Positions 50,586 to 59,087 of a stretch of DNA of 64,000 nucleotides are shown here, piece by piece; position 1 is the stretch's first letter; each line of letters starts with the position of its first letter. The notes beneath the pieces are model-generated. The model did not search any database and had not been told where the DNA came from. It worked only from the letters and a program-made list of their open reading frames with translations. Source of the DNA: Polyangiaceae bacterium (lineage in GTDB: Bacteria > Myxococcota_A > Polyangia > Polyangiales > Polyangiaceae); the NCBI GenBank assembly GCA_025353725.1, contig JANXOF010000092.1, forward strand, positions 62,001 to 126,000, given 5' to 3'. A program made the translations under genes and the position numbers.

Positions 50586-51527
50586 ATGACGGAGTCCGCT
50601 AGCGACGTGCGCGAGGGGGGCCGTTGGTCGCCCTTGCAGCGTTTCAAAAACGACCTCCTTTGGGCGCTCGTTTGGACGGCCGTAAAGGGTCTCGGGGCAC
50701 TCTCACCACGCGCGCTGCACGCCACCGGTCGAACGCTCGGGCGCCTGGCGTACGTCGTGGCCCCTGCGACGCGGCGCCTGGCCGAGCACAACGTCGCGCT
50801 CGCGTTTCCCGAGCTCGACCCAACGGCGCGCCGAGCACTCGTCGCGCACACCTACCAAACGCTGGGTGGCTACCTCGGTGACGCTTTATCCATGCTCCAT
50901 CCGCAGAGGCCCGTCGCGTCGATCCCGTTTGAGACGGGCGCTCGTGAAACCCTCGACCGTGCGATCGGCGAAGGCCGCGGTGTACTTTTCGCCTCGGCGC
51001 ACCTCGGTCCGTGGGAACGCGTCGCGTCGACCTTATCGGCCGCCGCTATCCCTTTCATCGCCGTCGCGCGCGAAGCGTACGATCCTCGGTTTCAGTCACT
51101 TTACGACCGCCTCCGCTTTGGACGTGGGCTCGACGTGATCTACCGAGGAAGCCCCGGCGCCGGAGCACGGCTCGTGCGCGGGCTACGTCGCGGGCGCGTG
51201 ATCGGCATCCCGATGGACCTCGCTTCCCGCGTGCCAAGTCTCGACGTGCCGTTTCTCGGCATTCCAGCACGAACGCCGCTAGGCCCCGCACGGCTCGCGT
51301 TGCGCACGGGAGCCGCGGTCGTGGTCGGTGTCCCCACACCGTCGCATCCCGTTACAGGATCGCTCGAGCTCGCGATCGACCGCATCACGACCGTTGATCT
51401 CCACAGCTCCGCCGAGGGTGAGCGCATTCTCACGACGCGCATAAACGACGTCCTCTCTAAACGCATCCGAGCGATGCCCGAGGCGTGGGTGTGGATGCAC
51501 CCACGTTGGGGCGGCTTGCCGATGTAA
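50586..51527 (+). CDS. Lysophospholipid / lipid A acyltransferase (HtrB/LpxL-like)
   Basis: A 313-residue membrane-associated acyltransferase. After an N-terminal hydrophobic helix, the HxxxxD/E-type motif is SAHLGPWER, followed by GIPMDLASR and the C-terminal PEAWVWMHPRWG that ends LpxL-type enzymes. It would add a secondary acyl chain to lipid A at the inner membrane. The frame is open upstream to 50436, but the ATG at 50586 (MTESASDVR) fits the family. A TAGGGT hexamer ends 7 bp before it and no clear ribosome site is seen. Confidence 0.85.
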   Translation: MTESASDVREGGRWSPLQRFKNDLLWALVWTAVKGLGALSPRALHATGRTLGRLAYVVAPATRRLAEHNVALAFPELDPTARRALVAHTYQTLGGYLGDALSMLHPQRPVASIPFETGARETLDRAIGEGRGVLFASAHLGPWERVASTLSAAAIPFIAVAREAYDPRFQSLYDRLRFGRGLDVIYRGSPGAGARLVRGLRRGRVIGIPMDLASRVPSLDVPFLGIPARTPLGPARLALRTGAAVVVGVPTPSHPVTGSLELAIDRITTVDLHSSAEGERILTTRINDVLSKRIRAMPEAWVWMHPRWGGLPM

Positions 51528-51624
51528 GGGTAGCCGCGTCTTCAGCCACGCCTTCGAGGCTCTTCGGGCAAGGCGCGCCCTTTTTGCCGCGCTGACTCTT
51601 CCGCTCGGTTATTCTGGGCTGTCG

Positions 51625-53136
51625 ATGTCGGAGAAGGTTCCACGGCGCCTCGCTCACGTCATTCTCGGACAGCTCAAGTTGGACGCGAAAGACGGATTTT
51701 TGCTCACACGTATTGACGGTCGCGCGGGCCGCCGAGAGCTTGCTCGCGACACCGGACTTCCAGACTTTCAAGTCGACAGTTCGCTCGAGAAGCTAGAGCG
51801 CCTCGGCGTCATCGAGTTCGTCTCACCCGGTGCGGCCCCGCGCGAGACAGCTAAGCCCCAAACGCTAACGAGTCCGCCACCGTCGGCGCGCGACCGAACG
51901 CAGTTGCCTCAGTTCGGCTCGCTCGGCGTCGACGCTCGGTACGATCCGAAGGAACTCGAAGAGGAAGTCGACCTTTCTGCAGAGCAGAAGAAGCGCGTGC
52001 TCGATATCTTCTACCGGCTCGACGACCTCGACCATTTTACGCTTCTTGGCATCGCCCGTGACGCGGACAAGAAGTCCGTGAAACGAGCGTACTTCGAGCT
52101 CGCCTCGGTCATGCACCCCGACCGCTATTTCAAAAAGAACCTTGGTTCCTTCAAGCCAAAGGTGGAGGCTCTTTTTGACCGCATCACCGAGGCCCACGAC
52201 ACGCTCGTCGATGCTTCGAAGCGACTCGCTTATGGTGCGTATCTTGATGAAGTAGCGACCACGATGGGCATGGAGGCGCTTCTCGCGCGGGCCGTCGAAG
52301 AAGCGCAGTCTTTCGTGCCTGTCTCCTCGTCGCGACCGCCGGGTGCGGCCGCGAGCGAAGCGATGCCCCCACCGCATCGGTCACCTTCAAATGCGGGTCC
52401 CTCTGCGCGACTCGTTTCGACGGGGCCCGACGCGCACGAACTACAGGCTCGCCGCGAAGCGCTTGGTAAGCGCCTCCTCGGCGGAAAATCGGCGCGCGCC
52501 ACTACGGGAAACCTATCTCCGCCCTCGCAAGCGCCGAGTCCGCTGCGGTACTCGAATTCGGGTGAGGCGGTGGAGGCCTTGAGGCGCCGCTATGAGGAAC
52601 GAATCGAGAACGTCGCGAGTTCGCAGCTCCAGCGCTACATCAAGGCCGGCGAAGAGGCACTCGCCAAGAACGATATCGTTGCCGCCGCGAGCGCGTTTCA
52701 GATTGCGACAAAGTTCGCACCGAACGACGCAGGACTCGCCATGCGGTACCAGGAAGTGAAGAACGACGCGGACACACGCCTCTGGGAAAGCTACACGAAG
52801 CAAGCCACTTATGAAGAGGAGAACCGCCATTGGCCCGAGGCGGCGCGCTCGTGGCAGAAGGTGTGCAAGCTCCGAGTGGGCGACGCCAACGCGAACGCTC
52901 ACGCCGCGCGATGCATTCTTCGGGCGGCCGACCCGAATCTCCATCACGCCGCCGAGCACGCGAAGTGCGCGGTCGCATGCGAACCTGCGGAAGTCGACCA
53001 CCACGCCACACTCGCCGAGGTTTATCTCAAAGCTGGGCTCTTCGTTTCCGCTAAAAAAGCGGCCGAAACGGGGCTTCACCTCGCTCCGAACCACGCCGTA
53101 TTGCTTGGTATCCTGAAGAAGGCGACGAAGACGTGA
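51625..53136 (+). CDS. J-domain protein with N-terminal winged-helix-like and C-terminal TPR domains
   Basis: A 503-residue co-chaperone. Residues about 17-65 form a small domain (LKLDAKDGFLLTRIDG, TGLPDFQVDSSLEKLERLGVIEF). Residues about 136-206 are a J-domain with HPD at 164-166 (DHFTLLGIARDAD; KRAYFELASVMHPDRY). A Ser/Pro/Ala linker follows, and residues about 330-500 carry TPR-like repeats. The N-terminal domain aligns without gaps with residues 272-320 of the protein encoded just after dnaK. A J-domain stimulates Hsp70 ATPase, so it almost certainly works with the DnaK 75 bp downstream. No signal peptide; cytoplasmic. Confidence 0.88.
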   Translation: MSEKVPRRLAHVILGQLKLDAKDGFLLTRIDGRAGRRELARDTGLPDFQVDSSLEKLERLGVIEFVSPGAAPRETAKPQTLTSPPPSARDRTQLPQFGSLGVDARYDPKELEEEVDLSAEQKKRVLDIFYRLDDLDHFTLLGIARDADKKSVKRAYFELASVMHPDRYFKKNLGSFKPKVEALFDRITEAHDTLVDASKRLAYGAYLDEVATTMGMEALLARAVEEAQSFVPVSSSRPPGAAASEAMPPPHRSPSNAGPSARLVSTGPDAHELQARREALGKRLLGGKSARATTGNLSPPSQAPSPLRYSNSGEAVEALRRRYEERIENVASSQLQRYIKAGEEALAKNDIVAAASAFQIATKFAPNDAGLAMRYQEVKNDADTRLWESYTKQATYEEENRHWPEAARSWQKVCKLRVGDANANAHAARCILRAADPNLHHAAEHAKCAVACEPAEVDHHATLAEVYLKAGLFVSAKKAAETGLHLAPNHAVLLGILKKATKT

Positions 53137-53211
53137 CGGAGGCCCGCGTTGCACTCGACACATTGAAGTCCAAGCGTTGTAGGCTTTGATCTCGGCAAGG
53201 AGAGCGCGCGC

Positions 53212-55035
53212 ATGGAGAAGGTCATCGGCATCGACCTCGGGACGACGAATTCGTGCGTCGCGATAGTTGAGAACGGAACGCCAGTCGTTATCCCGAATCG
53301 CGGTGGGTACAAAACCACACCGTCGATGGTGGCCGTGACCGAGGCGGGCAAGCGGCTCGTCGGCCATATCGCAAAGCGGCAAGCCATCACGAATGCCGAA
53401 AACACGGTGTACGCCGCCAAAAGGCTTATCGGTCGCAAGTGGAATTCTCCGCAGGTCAAAAACGCCGTAGCGACTTCGAGCTACCGGATTGTGGAAGGCC
53501 CTCACAACGACGTACGCATCGTGCTTCGGGAGAAGGATTTTTCGGTTCCCGAAATCAGCGCGATGGTCCTTCAGGAGATGAAGGTCATCGCCGAGGATTA
53601 CTTGGGCGAGACCGTCTCTAAAGCCGTGGTCACGGTGCCCGCCTATTTCAACGATAATCAGCGCCAGGCGACGAAGGACGCCGGCGAAATCGCGGGCCTT
53701 GACGTGATCCGGATCATCAACGAGCCAACGGCTGCAGCGCTCTCGTACGGCTTTGGCCGCAACATCGAGAAGACCGTCGCGGTCTACGACTTTGGCGGGG
53801 GCACCTTCGACATCTCAGTCCTCGAGATTGGCGCTCACGGTGTGTTTAAAGTCATCGCGACCGCGGGAGACACGTTCCTCGGCGGCGAAGACATCGACGC
53901 ACGGATCATCGACTGGCTCGTCTCGGGATTCCAAGAAGAGAACGGAATCGACCTACGGCAAGACCGCATGGCGCTCCAACGGCTCAAAGATGCCGCAGAA
54001 AAGGCCAAATGCGAGCTTTCGTCAGTCCGCGAGACCGAAGTGAACCTTCCCTTTATCATCTCGAGTGGACGCAACGAAGCGCTTCACCTCCAGCGAACGC
54101 TTACGCGTCAAACGCTCGAGGAGCTTTCCGATGACCTGATCGAGCGAACGGTCGAAATTTGTAAGCAAACCCTCGAAGACGCAAAGCTCACCAAGAGCGA
54201 GATCGAAGAGGTGGTACTCGTCGGCGGAATGACGCGGATGCCGAAGGTTCAGCAGTCTGTCCAGGCCTTCTTCGAGAGAGAGCCAAGCAAAGGCGTTCAT
54301 CCCGACGAGGTCGTCGCGCTTGGGGCGGCAATACAGGGAGCCGCGCTCGTCGATGACAAGCAGGAGATGGTCCTTCTCGACGTCACCCCCCACGCCCTCG
54401 GGATTATGACATTCGGCTCCTACTTTGAAGAGCTCATTCCCCAGAACACCACGGTGCCGACGCACCGAACGAAGATTTTCACGACGAGCCGCGACAACCA
54501 AACCGCCGTCAAGATCCTCGTCATGCAGGGCGAATCACAGCGAGCCGAGGAGAACGAGCTCCTTGGGGAATTCATTCTTACGGGATTGAGACGAGCTCCC
54601 AAGGGCCAGATCGAGGTCGAGGTAACGTTTGAGATCAACGCCGACGGCATCGTGTCTGTCCGAGCGAAGGACCTTGAAACGTGCCTTGAGCAATCGATCC
54701 AGGTGACGGCAACGAGCGGCCTGACGAAAGAGGAAATCAAGGCAATGATGGACAATGCGAAAGACGACCTCGTCGATCGCAGAACGTCCGAGGAGTTTGA
54801 GGGTGCAAAGCAAGAAGCCGAAAAGCTGATTGCTGAAATCGAAAAACTATTTCCTCAAGTGCAGCAAATCGTCGCCTCTAGCGACTTCGGGCGCGATGCG
54901 ATAGAAAAAGCAAAGGCGATCGTTGACAAAGCGCGCGCGGCCATCGACAGGCGCGATGTGACCTCCGTGAAGGAACAAATAGAGGGTCTCACCAGGACCC
55001 ATCGCATGTTCAAAGGCGTCGTCGCAAAGACCTGA
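53212..55035 (+). CDS. dnaK: Hsp70 chaperone DnaK, short specialised form
   Basis: A 607-residue Hsp70. The ATPase domain opens EKVIGIDLGTTNSCVAIVENG and contains VYDFGGGTFDISVLE and VVLVGGMTRMPKVQ. The linker reads MVLLDVTPHALG, different from the DVLLLDVTPLSLG form, and the substrate domain (NQTAVKILVMQGES) and helical lid are present. The usual acidic Asp/Val/Glu-rich tail of main-type DnaK is absent: it ends VVAKT. GGCAAGGAG lies about 11 bp before the ATG. It lies between a J-domain/TPR protein and an uncharacterised protein, without GrpE, and is likely a paralogue beside a main DnaK elsewhere. Confidence 0.93.
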   Translation: MEKVIGIDLGTTNSCVAIVENGTPVVIPNRGGYKTTPSMVAVTEAGKRLVGHIAKRQAITNAENTVYAAKRLIGRKWNSPQVKNAVATSSYRIVEGPHNDVRIVLREKDFSVPEISAMVLQEMKVIAEDYLGETVSKAVVTVPAYFNDNQRQATKDAGEIAGLDVIRIINEPTAAALSYGFGRNIEKTVAVYDFGGGTFDISVLEIGAHGVFKVIATAGDTFLGGEDIDARIIDWLVSGFQEENGIDLRQDRMALQRLKDAAEKAKCELSSVRETEVNLPFIISSGRNEALHLQRTLTRQTLEELSDDLIERTVEICKQTLEDAKLTKSEIEEVVLVGGMTRMPKVQQSVQAFFEREPSKGVHPDEVVALGAAIQGAALVDDKQEMVLLDVTPHALGIMTFGSYFEELIPQNTTVPTHRTKIFTTSRDNQTAVKILVMQGESQRAEENELLGEFILTGLRRAPKGQIEVEVTFEINADGIVSVRAKDLETCLEQSIQVTATSGLTKEEIKAMMDNAKDDLVDRRTSEEFEGAKQEAEKLIAEIEKLFPQVQQIVASSDFGRDAIEKAKAIVDKARAAIDRRDVTSVKEQIEGLTRTHRMFKGVVAKT

Positions 55036-55097
55036 TTGATGGTCACACGCCGGACTCACATGCACACTTGGCCCACTAGGGAGGTAGTTGAACGGTC

Positions 55098-56063
55098 GTG
55101 ACGAACGAGCCCGACGAAAAAGCTGGGGACAGACCTGAGGACGACGACGCGGAGGCGGAGCAAGACCGACCTACCGTGGCGCCGCCCTTTGACCCCGTCA
55201 TGTTTGCCAAGGAGGTCCGCGGCGGCAAACCGTCACCCGCGGCAGGCACTCGGGCCGCGGGGTACGTGTCTGCAGCACATGTTCGCGAGGGACGGGAAGA
55301 ACGGGAGGAGCCGTCCGAAGGGTTTTGGCCCACGCGCCCCCCGATGCCGACGCTGACCGACCCCGTTGAGCTCGAAGTCGCTCGCCAGAAGTCGCTTGGC
55401 TCGAGACCCGTGCCTCGACGTCCCAGCGTGAACGACCTTGGTCCGATCCGAAGCGCCCGTGGTTTGCCGAGTCCGCCTCCGCAACGTGCCATTCGGCCCA
55501 AGCCGGCGCGCGCCCCCTCCCAAGTCTGGGACGAGATGCCTACAACGCCGCCCCCGCCGATGGAGCAAGAGCTCATCTACGCTTTCACGCGCGACGCGCA
55601 CGCGGGCCGGGGAAGCGCTGTACGTGAGGAGCTGGCGCCCTCGTTTGCCTCCAAGGCTCCCGTCTCGCCGCCGGCGCACGACCACCATGCAGCTCCGAAC
55701 GCAAAGGAAATGCATGATCGCGTATCTCTCGGTGACTACACGGGCGCCCTCGACATCGCCGAACGACTCCTCGAAGTCGACGGAACCAACGACTCCGTGC
55801 TCGCTTGCGCCGAGAGGTGCCGGACGGTCCTCAAGCAAATGCACACGGAACGCATTGGTCCGCTCGACCGTGTTCCCATCGTGATGGTGGCGCGGGACCA
55901 GCTGCGCTGGCTCTCGATCGACCATCGAGCGGGCTTCGTCTTATCTCTCGTCGATGGCGTATCAAGCCTCGAGATGATTCTCGACGTAAGCGGGATGCCG
56001 GAGCTCGACGCGTTACGTATTCTTTCCGAGCTCGCGCAACAGCGAATTATCTCGTTTCGCTAG
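55098..56063 (+). CDS. Uncharacterised protein of the DnaK cluster
   Basis: A 321-residue protein starting at a GTG, 62 bp after dnaK. The first about 190 residues are Pro/Glu/Arg-rich and probably disordered. Residues about 205-245 form a short TPR-like helical hairpin (LGDYTGALDIAERLLEVDG). The last 50 residues (LRWLSIDHRAGFVLSLVDG, SGMPELDALRILSELAQQRIISF) are the same small domain as the N terminus of the J-domain protein: ungapped, with L, D, GF, DG, G.P, L..L and I.F kept. I recognise no named family. It is probably cytoplasmic and a partner or regulator of the DnaK/J-protein pair. Confidence 0.75.
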   Translation: MTNEPDEKAGDRPEDDDAEAEQDRPTVAPPFDPVMFAKEVRGGKPSPAAGTRAAGYVSAAHVREGREEREEPSEGFWPTRPPMPTLTDPVELEVARQKSLGSRPVPRRPSVNDLGPIRSARGLPSPPPQRAIRPKPARAPSQVWDEMPTTPPPPMEQELIYAFTRDAHAGRGSAVREELAPSFASKAPVSPPAHDHHAAPNAKEMHDRVSLGDYTGALDIAERLLEVDGTNDSVLACAERCRTVLKQMHTERIGPLDRVPIVMVARDQLRWLSIDHRAGFVLSLVDGVSSLEMILDVSGMPELDALRILSELAQQRIISFR

Positions 56064-56226
56064 CTCAGACTCGCGGAGACAGCGTGCGCCGGTCACCTGC
56101 GCGCGGATGAATCGCACTGAGTCGCTATGAATCCAAAGGTCTTCTGGCGCACGCAACCCAAATCGTCAGCGTACGAACGATGCGTTGCGTGGTGCACCGG
56201 CGATCGCTACACCGTAGTCTGCACCT

Positions 56227-57327
56227 ATGGATTCAATCGCGGAGTTGAACCGTTTGCGTGAAGAGATTGAGCGTTCTCTTCGGCGCCCGTTCGACCCTGC
56301 GGACATTCTTCCGCGCTTGGCGCGCCTAGCTCGGCTCTCGCCTTCTGCGAGTGAAAACGCGGTGTTTGCGCACCGCCAACTCGCAGAGCTTCTGGTGGAA
56401 CAGCACCCCTGGCGCGCGGCAATCTACGCGCGACGGGCGCTCAAGCATTGTCCCGACGACGACCGCGCATGGGCGGTCCTCGCGTTCTGTCAGACGCTGT
56501 TAGGCAACTTCAACTGCGCGGCAAAAGCGTACCACGGCGCGATAAGGGCTGCGCCCGGTAACCCTTGGTACGCACACAATCTCGGACACTTGCTTGACGT
56601 CGGCCTCGGTGCGCCTCTACGAGCGCTCCCTTGGCTTCGGCGGGCGTACGGCGCCAAGGCCGACAACTCGGAGATCGTGGCGTCCTACGTCCACGCGCTC
56701 GCGCGCGCTACTCATACCGAAGAGGCACGGTCCGTTCTCGAGCTTGCACTCGCCCGGTTCGCGTCGCGCGAATTGAAGGCTCTCCTTCGTTGGTTAGACC
56801 AGGGCGCGCCATCTCGCCTCTCCCGTCCGCTGCCGCAAGCGAGCACGCCGTCGATCGCGGAAAGTGTCAGCCTCGACGTTCCCTCTCCGCCGCGACGGGT
56901 CCTCCGCAGCGCGGTTCGAAAAGAACGAAAAGGGCGCAACCTCCAGCACCTCGTTCGTTTGCTCGAGCGAGGATTGCTTCACCTTCCACTCGACGCCAGG
57001 CAGCGCGAGCGAGCTCTGGCTCTTGGTCGCGATGCGCTTGCCGACGCCGCACACCAGACGGCGCCAGGCAAACCTCTTCAACGCGCGAATGACGAGGGAG
57101 CCGCCGCGCGGACGATCACGCGCCCACGTAGTGACGACGTCGCAGACCTTGCGGCCGCCGTCGCTTACGCCATCGTCTACGTCGACCATGTGCCCCTTTC
57201 TCACGCCGAAGTCGCCGCACCGTTCCGTGTCGCCGTCGCATCGTTGCGAGGGCGCTTCGCCGAGCTTCGCGCCAAGCTCGACCTGATTCGCGGAGACGCG
57301 CGCTACGCTACCGTACGATGTAGCTGA
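56227..57327 (+). CDS. TPR-like protein of unknown function
   Basis: A 366-residue, mostly helical protein. Residues about 45-200 contain several TPR-like units (HPWRAAIYARRALKHCPDDDRAWAVLAFCQTLLGNFNCAAKAYHGAI). The second half is Arg/Ala-rich and less ordered, with a hydrophobic helix VADLAAAVAYAIVYV near residue 305. No signal peptide. A TAGTCT hexamer ends 6 bp before the ATG and no ribosome site is visible. It follows the uncharacterised protein of the DnaK cluster by 163 bp and may belong to the same group, but the gap is large enough for its own promoter. Confidence 0.68.
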   Translation: MDSIAELNRLREEIERSLRRPFDPADILPRLARLARLSPSASENAVFAHRQLAELLVEQHPWRAAIYARRALKHCPDDDRAWAVLAFCQTLLGNFNCAAKAYHGAIRAAPGNPWYAHNLGHLLDVGLGAPLRALPWLRRAYGAKADNSEIVASYVHALARATHTEEARSVLELALARFASRELKALLRWLDQGAPSRLSRPLPQASTPSIAESVSLDVPSPPRRVLRSAVRKERKGRNLQHLVRLLERGLLHLPLDARQRERALALGRDALADAAHQTAPGKPLQRANDEGAAARTITRPRSDDVADLAAAVAYAIVYVDHVPLSHAEVAAPFRVAVASLRGRFAELRAKLDLIRGDARYATVRCS

Positions 57328-57379
57328 AAGAGGTTAGCCTTGCGCAGAGCAAGGGAATACGGCTACACCCTCGAGCATC

Positions 57380-58987
57380 ATGCCGCGCATTATGCGAAGG
57401 CTCGCGGTTCCGCACCTCAACCTCATATCGCTCTCAAACGCTCGCGCCGGCGACGTCTCGAAGGGTAATGTTGCCGAAACGGCACCCTCGCGAGGGACGA
57501 AAGTCGTCTTGAAGGCGACGTTTGTGCGGCATATCCGGAGCCGACTCAAGCGCGCGCAATCGGCTGGGTTCGCGCACGCCGCTGCAAGTTCGACGGCTGT
57601 CGCGTTGGGTGCCCTGGTCGGGGCTGCGGCAAGTCTTTGCAGCCCTATCGCGTTCGCGCAATCCCCCGCCAACGTGGCAACGATACCCGAGCCCCCCAGC
57701 ATCGATGACCCGATGCTCGCGCCCATCGCCCGAGCGAAGGTTGAAGTGAATACGTGGGAGGAGGCCCTCCAGCACGTACGCGCGCTATCGACGGATTTGC
57801 GCGTCGCGGCCGACACAGTGCAACGCGCCGAAGCTCAACAACGCGTCGCTCTCGCAGGGACGCTTCCGACGTTGTCGGGGCAAGTCGCCTACACGCACAA
57901 CCTCATCACACGCGAGAGCCCCGTCCCCGTTGGTTTTGGCCCTGCTGGCCTCATCACCAGGCAAGTCGAGTCGCCGTTTGCGGACGCCCTAACGGGTCAA
58001 TTGGTCGCCTCTCAGCCCTTGCTCGCACTTCGGGCGTGGAACGCTATCGGGACCGCAAAGGTTGCCGCGGAGGCGTCGCGGTATTCGTTCGAGGATGCCA
58101 AGCGCCAAATCGCGCTGTCTGTGGCGAACTCCATGGTCGGCGTCGTCACCGCAGAGCGCATTGCCGAACTCAATCGCGTCGGACTTAAGAACGCGCTCAC
58201 CCGACTCGAGCTCGCGGTTCGGAAGTCACGGCTCGGCGGTGCGACCGGACTCGATGTCTTACGCGCTAGGCAAGACGTCGAGGTTTCGAGGGCACTTCTT
58301 GTCGCGGGTGACGAGTCACTCCGGCAAGCGCGCGAATCGCTGGGCCTAGCACTTGGAATCCCAGAACAAGTCGGCGTACCGAGTACCGTAGACATCACCG
58401 GTCTCGAGCGAGATGCCCGCGCCACGTGCAAGCCCGCCGCGAACGTCGATGCGCGTCCGGACATCCAAGCCTTCCGAACGCGTGTCGACGTCGCACACCG
58501 CGGCGTCAATGACGTGAAGTACCAGTTTGCCCCGACGATCGACCTGCGATCCTCGCTTGCCTCCACGACGATTACGTCGGGCACATCACCAAACACGACG
58601 TGGAACGTCCAGGCAGTCCTCACGGTGCCGCTATGGGAAGGCGGTGCGCGGTACGGAAATCTTCGCGACAACCACGCGCAAGAGGACATCGCGGCGCAGA
58701 ACCTCGAGGCAGGCCGGCGGACCGCTACGGTCCAGGTCACGCAGGCGCGACGCGGCGTTACGGTCGCGGACGAAAGGCTGCACGTCGCGACGTCGGCGCG
58801 CGATCTTGCGGCGGAAACAGACCGACTGACCCGCCTCGCCTACCAAGAAGGACGCGGCACGAGCCTGGAGCTGATCACGGCGGCGCAATCTCTCCGCGAA
58901 TCCGAGATTCAACTCGCGCTTCGCGAATTCGAATTGGTGAAAGCGAGGGTCCTCGCGGTCCTCGCGCTCGCCTCCTGCCCTTGGTAA
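57380..58987 (+). CDS. TolC-family outer-membrane protein
   Basis: A 535-residue TolC-like channel. A signal peptide (AALVGAA-type hydrophobic core, cleavage after AFAQ) is followed by two repeats of the outer membrane efflux domain: TLSGQVAYTHN, PLLALRAWNAIG, then VSRALLVAGDESLRQARESLGLAL and LTVPLWEGGARYGNL, the classical TolC second-repeat signature. TolC proteins form trimeric channels that connect inner-membrane pumps to the outside. The annotated ATG gives about 60 residues before the signal core; a start at GTG 57524 would give a conventional leader. No pump gene is adjacent. Confidence 0.87.
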   Translation: MPRIMRRLAVPHLNLISLSNARAGDVSKGNVAETAPSRGTKVVLKATFVRHIRSRLKRAQSAGFAHAAASSTAVALGALVGAAASLCSPIAFAQSPANVATIPEPPSIDDPMLAPIARAKVEVNTWEEALQHVRALSTDLRVAADTVQRAEAQQRVALAGTLPTLSGQVAYTHNLITRESPVPVGFGPAGLITRQVESPFADALTGQLVASQPLLALRAWNAIGTAKVAAEASRYSFEDAKRQIALSVANSMVGVVTAERIAELNRVGLKNALTRLELAVRKSRLGGATGLDVLRARQDVEVSRALLVAGDESLRQARESLGLALGIPEQVGVPSTVDITGLERDARATCKPAANVDARPDIQAFRTRVDVAHRGVNDVKYQFAPTIDLRSSLASTTITSGTSPNTTWNVQAVLTVPLWEGGARYGNLRDNHAQEDIAAQNLEAGRRTATVQVTQARRGVTVADERLHVATSARDLAAETDRLTRLAYQEGRGTSLELITAAQSLRESEIQLALREFELVKARVLAVLALASCPW

Positions 58988-59087
58988 CGCGCGAGCGTAC
59001 CGTTTGCAGACTGCACGCTATCGCACGGCGAAACCGGCCCGTGCAAGCCTGACTCCGAAAGAACCGAATGCTCGAAACGAACTGGGT

